From assembly GCA_963708645.1 (NCBI GenBank), contig CAVPTA010000010.1, positions 124,001 to 188,000 of the forward strand: a stretch of DNA of 64,000 nucleotides, written 5' to 3'. A model generated the notes under the pieces. The model was not told the origin of the DNA and ran no database searches. It saw nothing but the letters and a program-made list of their open reading frames with translations. Source of the stretch: RYN-133 sp963708645. Lineage in GTDB: Bacteria > Actinomycetota > Actinomycetes > Mycobacteriales > Jatrophihabitantaceae. Both the position numbers and the translations under genes were made by a program. This document shows, in pieces, positions 37,425 through 45,226 of this stretch. The stretch's first letter is position 1. Each line of letters begins with the position of its first letter.

Positions 37425-38372
37425 ATGGCTGACATGACCGCCCGGCTCGGCACGCTCGAGTTGCCGAACCCGGTGCTCACGGCGTCCGGGTGTTCGGCCG
37501 CCGGCCGCGAGCTGCACCAGTTCTTCGACGTCTCGACGCTCGGCGCGGTCGTCACGAAATCGATCATGTCGCAACCGCGGTCGGGACGGCCGACCCCGCG
37601 CATGGCCGAAACGCCGAGCGGCATGCTGAATTCGATCGGGTTACAGGGTCCCGGCATCGAGTCGTTCATCGCCAACGACCTGGCGTGGCTCGCCGACCAG
37701 GGCGCGCGCACGGTCGTCTCGATCGCCGGATCGCACACCGACGAATTCGTCGAGCTCGCGCGCCGCCTCGCCGGCAACCCGGCCGTCTCGATGATCGAGG
37801 TCAACATCTCGTGCCCGAATGTCGAGAGCCGCGGCCAGGTGTTCGCCTGCGACGCGATCGCGTCGTCGCGGGTGATCGGAGCAGTTCGCCGCGCGGCAGA
37901 CCCCGCCCAGCCGGTGTTCGCCAAGCTCTCGCCAGACGTCACCGACATCACGCTGATCGCGCGCGCCTGCGCAGACGCCGGCGTCGACGGCTTCTCGCTC
38001 ATCAACACCCTGCTCGGAATGGTGATCGACACCGACACGATGCGTCCTGCGCTCGGCGGCGTGACCGGCGGGCTGAGCGGGCCGGCCATCCGTCCGGTCG
38101 CGGTGCGCTGTGTCTGGCAGGTGCGCAATGCCCTGCCGCACCTGCCGATTCTCGGCATGGGTGGCATCCGCACCGGGCTGGACGCGCTGCAATTCGTTCT
38201 CGCCGGCGCTGCCGCCGTGTCGGTCGGCACGGCGGTGTTCGGTGATCCGAACGCGCCCGTCCGGGTGCTCTCCGAACTCGAGCAGGCCCTCGACGAGCGA
38301 GGCTTCGCAAGCCTCGCCGACGCGGTCGGCTACGCCCATCGTTCGAACGACCAAGAGCTCGTGAACGCGTGA
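37425..38372 (+). CDS. pyrD: dihydroorotate dehydrogenase, class 1B catalytic subunit
   Basis: Start ATG 37425, one base after the pyrK stop; ATG 37434 is an alternative. 315 residues. FMN TIM-barrel with NPVLTASGC, KSIMSQPRSGRPTPR, NSIGLQGPG, the catalytic Cys in EVNISCPNVESRGQ, GLSGPAIRPVAV and GMGGIRTGLDALQF. Class 1B features and the adjacent pyrK agree. Oxidises dihydroorotate to orotate in the cytosol. No pyrE is in the window. Confidence 0.94.
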   Translation: MADMTARLGTLELPNPVLTASGCSAAGRELHQFFDVSTLGAVVTKSIMSQPRSGRPTPRMAETPSGMLNSIGLQGPGIESFIANDLAWLADQGARTVVSIAGSHTDEFVELARRLAGNPAVSMIEVNISCPNVESRGQVFACDAIASSRVIGAVRRAADPAQPVFAKLSPDVTDITLIARACADAGVDGFSLINTLLGMVIDTDTMRPALGGVTGGLSGPAIRPVAVRCVWQVRNALPHLPILGMGGIRTGLDALQFVLAGAAAVSVGTAVFGDPNAPVRVLSELEQALDERGFASLADAVGYAHRSNDQELVNA

Positions 38373-39196
38373 TGTTCGGCAAGCGTCTCGACGCGGCGTT
38401 GGACGAGCGCGGATCGTTGTGCGTCGGCATCGACCCGCACCCGGCGCTGCTCGAGTCATGGGGGCTCGGCGACGACGTCGACGGGCTTTCTCGGTTCGCC
38501 GACATCTGCGTCGAAGCCTTCGCCGGTACGGCTGCGGTGGTCAAGCCGCAGTCGGGACTGTTCGAGCCGTACGGCTCGCAGGGGATCGCAGTGCTCGAGC
38601 GCACCGTGGCGGCGTGCCGGGCCGCCGGCGCGCTCGTCGTCCTCGACGTCAAGCGCGGCGACATCGGCACGACGATGACGGGATACGCACGTGCGTACCT
38701 CGACCCGGCCGCACCGCTCGCGTGCGACGCGATAACGCTCAGCCCGTACCTCGGCGTAGGCGCACTCGAACCGGCCTTCGAGCTGTGCGCCCGCCACGGC
38801 ACGGGTGTGTTCGTGCTCGCGCTCACGTCCAACCCGGACGGCCCGCAGGTGCAGCACGCCCGCGCCGACGACGGTCGCACGGTCGCGCAACTGGTCATCG
38901 ACGACCTCGCTACCCGCAATGCCGGCGCCGACCCGATGGGCAGCCTCGGCGTCGTCGTCGGCGCAACGATCGGCACAGCCGTTGCACAACTCGACGCCCT
39001 CAACGGTCCCTACCTCGTGCCGGGCGTCGGTGCGCAGGGCGGGACGGCCGACGACGTGCGGCGCATCTTCGGTGACGCGCTGCGCAATGTGGTCCCGAGC
39101 GTGTCGCGCGAGGTGCTGCGTCACGGACCCGACATCGCGGCGCTGCGCGACTCCGTCGTGAGCCAGATCACCCAATTCGGCTTCTTGCGCAACTGA
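38369..39196 (+). CDS. pyrF: orotidine 5'-phosphate decarboxylase (PyrF subfamily 2)
   Basis: Makes UMP. GTG 38369 overlaps the pyrD stop (GTGA); ATG 38372 is an equally possible start. 275 residues. The catalytic DVKRGDIG motif, CVGIDPHP, QSGLFEPYG and the phosphate-binding PGVGAQGG are as in the actinobacterial type. It ends the pyr operon; in most actinobacteria mihF and gmk follow directly, but here a 5-kb block intervenes. Confidence 0.95.
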   Translation: MMFGKRLDAALDERGSLCVGIDPHPALLESWGLGDDVDGLSRFADICVEAFAGTAAVVKPQSGLFEPYGSQGIAVLERTVAACRAAGALVVLDVKRGDIGTTMTGYARAYLDPAAPLACDAITLSPYLGVGALEPAFELCARHGTGVFVLALTSNPDGPQVQHARADDGRTVAQLVIDDLATRNAGADPMGSLGVVVGATIGTAVAQLDALNGPYLVPGVGAQGGTADDVRRIFGDALRNVVPSVSREVLRHGPDIAALRDSVVSQITQFGFLRN

Positions 39197-39268
39197 TCCG
39201 CAGGACGACCAACTGAGAACCGTGTCTCGTCCTCGGTCTGCCTTCATGCGCGGTTGAGGTGAAATCGG

Positions 39269-39274
39269 TATGGT
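39269..39274 (+). promoter_or_regulatory. possible -10 box (TATGGT) for the oxygenase gene
   Basis: TATGGT lies 69 bases before GTG 39344 in a 147-base gap. It overlaps a weak stem (ATGGT 39270-39274 with ACCAT 39295-39299, enclosing CGGGC/GCCCG). No good -35 is seen. Confidence 0.3.
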
Positions 39275-39343
39275 CTGCGCGGGCTGTGGCCCGAACCATC
39301 CCTTGTCCATGCACGAACCCATCCCCACAGGGAAGGAACAACT

Positions 39344-40171
39344 GTGACTGCAACCGTCACCACAGCGGTAACCAAAGCCGCACGAGACATCCTCGACCAG
39401 GGCTACGCGGTCGTGAAGCTGTCCGAGACCGACGCCCACAATCTCCAGACCGCTATCGCCACGGCGAACCGGTTCTTCCGGCGTCCGCTCGAGGACAAGA
39501 TCGCGCACGGCAGCACTGATCACAACTACGGCTACCGGCCCTTCGGGATCGAGTACTCGCTCACCCCGGATCGTCCGGACATGAACGAGTGCTTCACCGT
39601 GTGGTCGAGTCGCCTCGACCTCATCCCGAACGCCGCTGACATCACCGATGTCACCGAGTCGTTCCTGTCGTGGCGCGACTCGCTCGCCCCGCTCGTCCAC
39701 GCGATCATGGACGAGGTGTCGAAGAGCTTCCACGCCGGTCAGGCGCCGGAGTTCGAGAAGGCCTCGTACCTGCAGATGAACTACTGCCTGCCGACGCCGG
39801 CCGAGCGCGACCTGCTGCAGGACAAGCACGAGGACGGCCACATGGTCACCGTGCTGCACGCGACCGCACCGGGCCTCGAGATCTACGTCAACGACGAGGT
39901 CAGGCCGATGCTCCCCGACACCGACGAGATCGTGATCATGCCGGGGTCGGTGCTGACCGCGTTGTCCGGCGGCAAGATCCCGCCGCTGTACCACCAGGTG
40001 CGCAACCACGGCCTCGACGACCGTCAGTCGCTCATGTACTTCGTGAACCCCGAGGTCGACGCCCCGCTGTTCTCGTGGATCGACACGCCTGACGGCAAGC
40101 GCGAGGACATCCGCGAGCACGTCCAGAACGCGCCCACGATGTTCGGGCTCCCGCCCGTCGAGGCGCTCTGA
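39344..40171 (+). CDS. 2-oxoglutarate-Fe(II) oxygenase (isopenicillin N synthase-like)
   Basis: 275 residues; GTG start 7 bases after GGGAAGGA. The double-stranded beta-helix iron site is complete: His162 and Asp164 in KHEDG (HxD), His217 in YHQVRNH, and the 2OG-binding Arg227/Ser229 in RQSLMYFVNP. The N-terminal half is a divergent DIOX_N-like region (DQGYAVVKL, RPLEDKIAHG, YGYRPFGIEYS). This fold hydroxylates or cyclises small molecules; plant hormone and antibiotic enzymes belong here. No biosynthetic cluster is adjacent, so the substrate is open. It stands alone between pyrF and a bidirectional hairpin. Confidence 0.85.
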   Translation: MTATVTTAVTKAARDILDQGYAVVKLSETDAHNLQTAIATANRFFRRPLEDKIAHGSTDHNYGYRPFGIEYSLTPDRPDMNECFTVWSSRLDLIPNAADITDVTESFLSWRDSLAPLVHAIMDEVSKSFHAGQAPEFEKASYLQMNYCLPTPAERDLLQDKHEDGHMVTVLHATAPGLEIYVNDEVRPMLPDTDEIVIMPGSVLTALSGGKIPPLYHQVRNHGLDDRQSLMYFVNPEVDAPLFSWIDTPDGKREDIREHVQNAPTMFGLPPVEAL

Positions 40172-40189
40172 CCCGCACTCCTAGCGAGT

Positions 40190-40230
40190 TGTCCGTGTGT
40201 CGCGCGAAAGATCCGCACGACACACGGACA
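40190..40230. terminator. bidirectional hairpin between convergent genes
   Basis: TGTCCGTGTGTCG (40190-40202) is exactly complementary to CGACACACGGACA (40218-40230), a 13-bp stem with a 15-base loop. It lies between the stops of the oxygenase (40171) and aldo/keto reductase (40237) genes. There is no strong T-run, so termination may be of the I-shaped hairpin kind seen in actinobacteria. Confidence 0.7.
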
Positions 40231-40236
40231 GCTTCG

Positions 40237-41178
40237 TCAGGACGTGAGTTCGTCGAGCGTTGCTAGATCGGCGATGCTCGGCGACCAGTTGCCGGCCGCG
40301 ACATTCTTCTTGACCTGATCCGGCGTTGTCGCGCCGGCGATCACACTCGACACCGTGGGCTGCGCGGCCAACCCGCCGATCGCGACATCGAGCAACGTGA
40401 TGTCGCGCTCGGCCGCGAACGCCTCGAGCTTCTCGAGCACGTCGAAGGTCGCGTCGGTGAGCACCGACTCGCGTCCCCATGCCTGGATGCGGCTGCCCTG
40501 CGGAGCCGCCTCGCCGCGCCGATACTTACCGGTCAGCAGTCCACTCGCGAGCGGGAAGAACGGCAACAGGCCGATGCCGTAGTGCTCGAGGGCGGGAACG
40601 AGGTCGGTTTCGATGTCGCGCTCGAGCCAGCTGTACTCGTTCTGCGCGGACACGAACCGCTCCAGGCCGCGGGTGCGCGAGGTCCACTCGGCCTCGGCGA
40701 CCTGCCACCCGGTGAAGTTGGACGACCCGAGATAGCGCACCTTGCCGGCGCGGACGAGATCGTCGAGTGCCGACAGCGTCTCGTCGATCGGTGTGGCCTC
40801 GTCCGGACGGTGCAGCTGGTAGAGGTCGATCCAGTCGGTCTGCAGCCTGCGCAGCGACGACTCGACCGCGCGCGTGATGTAGCGGCGCGACCCGCGTGCG
40901 CCCCAGTCCTCGCCGTTGTCGTTGCCGCGGCTGCGCGAGTCGCTGCCGAACTTCGTCGCGATGATGATGTCGTCGCGACGGCCCCGCAGGATCTCGCCCA
41001 GCCGCGCTTCGCTGGCGCCGTACGAGTCAGAGGTGTCGAACAGTGTGATGCCCTCGTCCAATGCGGCGTCGACCACCGCGCGCGATTCGTCGAGGTCGAG
41101 CTTCATCCCGAAGTTGTTGGTGCCGAGCCCGACGACGGACACGACCAGGCCAGAGTTACCGAGGCGACGAAATTCCAT
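40237..41178 (-). CDS. aldo/keto reductase
   Basis: Start ATG 41178 (MEFRRLGNSGLVVSVVGLG) because a TAACGT -10 box ends 7 bases upstream; a longer frame reaches 41274 through a repeat. 313 residues, TIM barrel using NADPH. Catalytic tetrad: Asp and Tyr in FDTSDSYG, Lys in IATKFG, and His in YQLHRPD. The C-terminal NADPH segment SSVIAGATTPDQVKKN is typical of the AKR11/AKR12-like (YajO, IolS) group. Substrate unknown. Confidence 0.88.
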   Translation of the reverse strand: MEFRRLGNSGLVVSVVGLGTNNFGMKLDLDESRAVVDAALDEGITLFDTSDSYGASEARLGEILRGRRDDIIIATKFGSDSRSRGNDNGEDWGARGSRRYITRAVESSLRRLQTDWIDLYQLHRPDEATPIDETLSALDDLVRAGKVRYLGSSNFTGWQVAEAEWTSRTRGLERFVSAQNEYSWLERDIETDLVPALEHYGIGLLPFFPLASGLLTGKYRRGEAAPQGSRIQAWGRESVLTDATFDVLEKLEAFAAERDITLLDVAIGGLAAQPTVSSVIAGATTPDQVKKNVAAGNWSPSIADLATLDELTS

Positions 41179-41185
41179 GCACCCG

Positions 41186-41191
41186 ACGTTA
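41186..41191 (-). promoter_or_regulatory. -10 box (TAACGT) for leaderless aldo/keto reductase gene
   Basis: On the minus strand TAACGT ends 7 bases before the ATG at 41178. Confidence 0.45.
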
Positions 41192-41207
41192 CGCAGCGCG
41201 CCTTTCG

Positions 41208-41280
41208 CGTTGAGTGGCGCGGTTCGCGGGTGAGTGGCGCGATATACCGCGCCACCCACAGCCAAACGCGCCACTCGACG
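41208..41280. repeat. nested palindromes between pntB and aldo/keto reductase
   Basis: Outer arms CGTTGAGTGGCGCG (41208-41221) and CGCGCCACTCGACG (41267-41280) match at 13 of 14 positions. Inner arms GTGGCGCG (41234-41241) and CGCGCCAC (41248-41255) are perfect around ATATAC. GAGTGGCGCG thus occurs twice direct and its inverse twice. It could terminate pntAB transcripts or be a small mobile palindrome. Confidence 0.7.
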
Positions 41281-41306
41281 TCGAGATCACGCGAGAGAGG
41301 GAGACG

Positions 41307-42707
41307 TCACAGCGCCTTGATGATGTCCTCGACTCGCTCTTTCGCATCGCCGAAGAGCATCGCGGTGTTGTCGCGGAAGAACAGCGGGTTCTGGACGCCC
41401 GCGTAACCGGCGGCCATCGACCGCTTGAACACGACCACGTTCTCGGCCTCCCATACGTGCAGCACGGGCATGCCGGCGATCGGGCTGCCGGGCTCGTCGG
41501 TCGCTGCCGGGTTCACGGTGTCGTTGGCGCCGATCACGAGCACCACGGACGTAGCTGGGAAGTCGTCGTTGATCTCGTCCATCTCGAGGACGATGTCGTA
41601 CGGAACCTTGGCCTCGGCGAGCAGCACGTTCATGTGACCGGGCAGGCGGCCGGCGACCGGGTGGATGCCGAAGCGCACGTCGACGCCGCGTTCGCGCAGC
41701 CGGCGCGTGAGGTCGGCGACGGGGTACTGCGCCTGCGCCACGGCCATGCCGTAGCCGGGCGTGATGATGACCGAGGAGGCCTCGCGCAGCAGGTCGGCGG
41801 CATCGTCGGCGTTGATCTCGCGATGCTCGCCGTAGTCGGTGTCGTCGCTCTTGGCCTCGATGCCGAAGCCGCCCGCGATGACCGAGATGAACGAGCGGTT
41901 CATCGCCTTGCACATGATGTAGCTCAGGTACGCACCGGACGAGCCGACGAGCGCACCGGTCACGATGAGCAGATTGTTGTTCAGCAGGAAGCCTGATGCA
42001 GCCGCCGCCCAGCCGGAGTAGCTGTTCAGCATCGACACGACGACGGGCATGTCGCCGCCGCCGATCGATGCGACGAGGTGCCAGCCGAGCAGCAGCGCGA
42101 CCGCCGTCATTGCGGCGAGCAGGCCGAGATGCGGCGACGCGACGAACGCGATCGTCAGCGCGACGAAAGCGGCGAGCGCACCGAGGTTGAGCGCGTTCTT
42201 GCCGGGCAGCATCAGCGGCTTGGAGTTGATGCGCGCCGACAGCTTCAAGAACGCGACGATCGACCCGGTGAACGTGACCGCGCCGATGAACACGCCGATG
42301 AACACCTCGGCGTGGTGGATGCGCAGCAGCGAGCCGGTGAAGTCGGCTGCGCCGCCGTGTGCCTCCACCTCGTAGTAGCCGTCCCAGCCGACAAGGACGG
42401 CGGCGAGTCCGACGAAGCTGTGCAGCATCGCGATGAGCTCGGGCATCCCCGTCATCTCGACGACGCGCGCCCGCCACAGCCCGATCACCGCGCCGATCAC
42501 CATCGCCACGGCGATCAGTGCGATCCCGCCGGCGGTGATCGAGCGGGACGCCAGCCCGATGGTCGCGGCGATCGCGATAGCCATGCCACCGATGCCGTAC
42601 ACGACGCCCTGCCGCGACGTCTCGTGCTTCGACAGCCCGGCGAGCGAGAGAATGAACAGCAGCGCCGAGACGATGTACGCGGCCTGGGTGACGTTCTCCG
42701 CGGTCAC
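41307..42707 (-). CDS. pntB: NAD(P) transhydrogenase subunit beta
   Basis: 466 residues. Membrane half with about eight or nine hydrophobic segments (YIVSALLFILSLAGLSKHET, LHSFVGLAAVLVGW) and the soluble NADP(H)-binding domain III: ITPGYGMAVAQAQYPVADL, RFGIHPVAGRLPGHMNVLLAEA, VLVIGANDTVNPAA, VFKRSMAAGYAGVQNPLFF. With PntA it drives NADPH formation from NADH with the proton gradient. It overlaps pntA by 4 bases (start GTG 42707 within the pntA stop region). Confidence 0.95.
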   Translation of the reverse strand: MTAENVTQAAYIVSALLFILSLAGLSKHETSRQGVVYGIGGMAIAIAATIGLASRSITAGGIALIAVAMVIGAVIGLWRARVVEMTGMPELIAMLHSFVGLAAVLVGWDGYYEVEAHGGAADFTGSLLRIHHAEVFIGVFIGAVTFTGSIVAFLKLSARINSKPLMLPGKNALNLGALAAFVALTIAFVASPHLGLLAAMTAVALLLGWHLVASIGGGDMPVVVSMLNSYSGWAAAASGFLLNNNLLIVTGALVGSSGAYLSYIMCKAMNRSFISVIAGGFGIEAKSDDTDYGEHREINADDAADLLREASSVIITPGYGMAVAQAQYPVADLTRRLRERGVDVRFGIHPVAGRLPGHMNVLLAEAKVPYDIVLEMDEINDDFPATSVVLVIGANDTVNPAATDEPGSPIAGMPVLHVWEAENVVVFKRSMAAGYAGVQNPLFFRDNTAMLFGDAKERVEDIIKAL

Positions 42708-44236
42708 TTGTTGAACATCCCGAGCATGCGGCGGGTGACCGCGAAACCACCGAAGACGTTGATCGACACCAGCAGGATCGCGACGAACCCGAGCACGGTG
42801 ATCGTCGTGTCGTGGTGGCCGATCTGCAGCAGCGCGCCGGTGATGATGATTCCCGAGATCGCGTTCGTCACCGACATCAGCGGTGTGTGCAGTGCGTGGT
42901 GCACGTTGCCGATCACGTAGTAGCCGATGACGATCGCCAGCACGAACACGGTGAAGTTCCCGATGAGCTGGTTCGGCGAGAACGCGGTGAGCGCGAACAG
43001 CAGCACCGCGCCGATGCCGACGATCGCGTACTTGCGCGTCGCGGTGAGCGGTTGTTTCGCTTCTTTGACCGGACGTTCGGGTTCCTTCTTCGGCGCCGGC
43101 GCGGCCGACACGCTCACCGGCGGTGGCGGCCAGGTCTTCTCGCCGTTGCGGACGACGGTCACGCCGCGCTGCACGACGTCGTCGAAGTCGAGCACCAACT
43201 GCCCGTCCTTCTCCGGCGTGAGCAGCTTCATCAGGTTGACGAGGTTCTGCCCGTACAGCTGTGACGCCTGCGCGGCCAGCCGTCCGGCCAGGTCGGTGTA
43301 GCCGATGATCGTGACGCCGTTCTCGGTGGTGATCGCCTCGCCGGCGACCGTCCCCTCGACGTTGCCGCCGTTCGCCGCAGCCATGTCGACGATCACCGAG
43401 CCCGGCTTCATCGATGCGACCATCTCGGCGGTGAGCAGGCGCGGGGCCGGCCGGCCCGGGATGAGCGCGGTGGTGATCACGATGTCGACGTCCTCGGCCT
43501 GTGCCGCGTACAACTGTGCCTCGCGGGCCTTGTAGTCGTCGCCCATCTCTTTCGCGTAGCCCGTCGTGCTGACCTCGGCTGATTCGTCCTCGACCGCGAG
43601 GTACTCACCGCCGAGCGACCTGACCTGGTCGGCGACCTCGGGACGCGGATCGGTCGCACGCACGATCGCGCCCATGCTCGAGGCAGCACCGATCGCGGCC
43701 AGTCCGGCCACACCGGCGCCGGCCACGAGCACCTTGGCCGGATTCACCTTGCCCGCTGCCGTCACCTGTCCGGTGAAGAACCGCCCGAACGCGTGCGCCG
43801 ACTCGACGACCGCGCGGTACCCGGCGATGTTGGCCATCGAGCTGAGCACATCGAGTGACTGGGCGCGTGAGATGCGCGGTACCGCGTCCATCGCCAGCGC
43901 GGTGATCGGCTTGGCCGACAGCTTCTCGACCAGCTCTTCGTTCAGTGCGGGGGCCAGCAGGCTCACCAGTGTGACGCCCTCGTGCAGCTTCTCGATCTCG
44001 TCGTCGTTCGGGGCATTGACCTTGAAGAGGATGTCGGCCGTCCAGGGATCGCCGAGCTCGGCGCCGGATTCGACGAACGCGTCGTCGGCGTAGCTCGACA
44101 GTTCGCCCGCACCGGCTTCGATCGTTACGTCATAGCCCAGCCCGACCAGAAGTTTCACCGTCGCCGGCGTAGCAGCAACCCGGGTCTCACCACGGGATGT
44201 CTCACGGGGGACTCCGATGCGCACGACGCGCTCCAT
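42704..44236 (-). CDS. pntA: NAD(P) transhydrogenase subunit alpha
   Basis: Start chosen at ATG 44236 (MERVVRIGVPRE), matching the family N-terminus; ATG 44269 adds 11 residues. 510 residues. Domain I is AlaDH/PNT-like: GVPRETSRGETRVAATP, NAD fold VLVAGAGVAGLAAIGAA, RQPD-equivalent region RGDDYK-like segment, VIVDMAAANGGN. A Pro-rich linker then leads to three or four membrane helices (ALTAFSPNQLIGNFTVFVLA). The full-length subunit is fused, unlike the split PntAa/PntAb of some bacteria. pntAB and the reductase run opposite to the flanking pyr and gmk genes. Confidence 0.94.
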   Translation of the reverse strand: MERVVRIGVPRETSRGETRVAATPATVKLLVGLGYDVTIEAGAGELSSYADDAFVESGAELGDPWTADILFKVNAPNDDEIEKLHEGVTLVSLLAPALNEELVEKLSAKPITALAMDAVPRISRAQSLDVLSSMANIAGYRAVVESAHAFGRFFTGQVTAAGKVNPAKVLVAGAGVAGLAAIGAASSMGAIVRATDPRPEVADQVRSLGGEYLAVEDESAEVSTTGYAKEMGDDYKAREAQLYAAQAEDVDIVITTALIPGRPAPRLLTAEMVASMKPGSVIVDMAAANGGNVEGTVAGEAITTENGVTIIGYTDLAGRLAAQASQLYGQNLVNLMKLLTPEKDGQLVLDFDDVVQRGVTVVRNGEKTWPPPPVSVSAAPAPKKEPERPVKEAKQPLTATRKYAIVGIGAVLLFALTAFSPNQLIGNFTVFVLAIVIGYYVIGNVHHALHTPLMSVTNAISGIIITGALLQIGHHDTTITVLGFVAILLVSINVFGGFAVTRRMLGMFNK

Positions 44237-44325
44237 TCGTAGGCCGGTCGGTGGCGGGCTGGCCTGCATCCTGCCGTAGCTGACTCACGCTGGCTGCGGC
44301 GCGGGTCACGTTCGAGTCGACGCGG

Positions 44326-44331
44326 TAGGTT
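44326..44331 (+). promoter_or_regulatory. -10 box (TAGGTT) for leaderless gmk
   Basis: TAGGTT ends 7 bases before GTG 44339, in the gap divergent to pntA. It supports GTG 44339 rather than the upstream TTG 44330. Confidence 0.5.
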
Positions 44332-44338
44332 GCGCCCT

Positions 44339-44896
44339 GTGTCCCGCCTGACCGTGCTGACCGGCCCGTCCGGTGTGGGCAAGGGGACGGTCGTGCGGGC
44401 AGTGCGCAGCCGGTTTCCGCATGTCTGGGTCTCGGTGTCGTGCACCACTCGATTCCCGCGTCCGGGTGAGCGCAACGGGGTCGAGTACTGGTTCGTGAGC
44501 CGCGAACGGTTCGCAGAGATGGTCACGGCCGACGAGTTGCTCGAGCATGCCGAATTCGCCGGCAACCTCTACGGGACGCCGCGCGAACCCGTTCTGCAGC
44601 GGCTCGCAGCAGGCGAGCCGACCGTGCTCGAGATCGACCTGCAGGGCGCGCGGCAGGTGCGGGCGGCCATGCCCGAGGCGCGACTCGTGTTCCTCGCCCC
44701 GCCGTCGTGGGACGAGCTGGAGCGGCGGCTGACGGCGCGCGCGACCGAGCCGCAGGACGTCATCGCCGCCCGGCTCGAGCAGGCGCGGATCGAGCTCGCC
44801 GCGGCCGAGGAATTCGATGCAGTCGTCGTGAACGACGATGTGACGCGCGCCGCAGCCGAGCTGGTGAGCCTCATCGAGACCGGCGACAGCCAGTAA
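44339..44896 (+). CDS. gmk: guanylate kinase
   Basis: Phosphorylates GMP to GDP. Start GTG 44339 puts the P-loop GPSGVGKGT at residues 9-17. GMP-binding residues are in TTRFPRPGERNGVEYWF (the usual R-x-R of TTRxPRxGE); LEIDLQGARQVR holds the core strand. 185 residues. rpoZ follows after 57 bases. The mihF gene normally found just upstream is not here. Confidence 0.95.
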   Translation: MSRLTVLTGPSGVGKGTVVRAVRSRFPHVWVSVSCTTRFPRPGERNGVEYWFVSRERFAEMVTADELLEHAEFAGNLYGTPREPVLQRLAAGEPTVLEIDLQGARQVRAAMPEARLVFLAPPSWDELERRLTARATEPQDVIAARLEQARIELAAAEEFDAVVVNDDVTRAAAELVSLIETGDSQ

Positions 44897-44900
44897 TTGG

Positions 44901-44906
44901 TAGACT
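44901..44906 (+). promoter_or_regulatory. -10 box (TAGACT) for rpoZ
   Basis: TAGACT begins 4 bases after the gmk stop and lies 47 bases before the rpoZ GTG, giving a short leader with AGAAAG near the start codon. Confidence 0.45.
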
Positions 44907-44953
44907 GACCGTTTGGAGCCGACTGCTCCGTCCCCTGATCGTCTGCAGAAAGC

Positions 44954-45220
44954 GTGACTGTGTCCGCACCCGAAGGCATCACCAACCCGCCGATCGACGA
45001 ACTGCTCGACCGCACGGCGTCCAAGTACGCCCTGGTCATCATCGCGGCCAAGCGCGCGCGCCAGATCAACGCCTACTACAGCCAGCTCGGTGAGGGCCTG
45101 CTCGAGTACGTCGGCCCGCTCGTCGAGACCGCTCCGCAAGAGAAGCCGCTGTCGATCGCGCTGCGTGAGATCAACACCGACCTCATCGAGTTCAAGCCAT
45201 CTGAGACTCCGGTCGAGTAG
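44954..45220 (+). CDS. rpoZ: RNA polymerase omega subunit
   Basis: 88 residues; GTG 44954 or GTG 44960. Actinobacterial omega: EGITNPPIDELLDRTASKYA, then VIIAAKRARQINAYYSQL (the conserved AAKRARQIN motif) and PLSIALREIN, followed by a short tail. It helps assemble beta-prime into RNA polymerase. coaBC follows after 6 bases. Confidence 0.95.
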   Translation: MTVSAPEGITNPPIDELLDRTASKYALVIIAAKRARQINAYYSQLGEGLLEYVGPLVETAPQEKPLSIALREINTDLIEFKPSETPVE

Positions 45221-45226
45221 GGCCGA

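Noticed and set aside
39270..39299. Stem-loop ATGGT/ACCAT with inner CGGGC/GCCCG upstream of the oxygenase
   Set aside because: Short interrupted stems, unequal bulges and no T-run; could be chance in GC-rich DNA.
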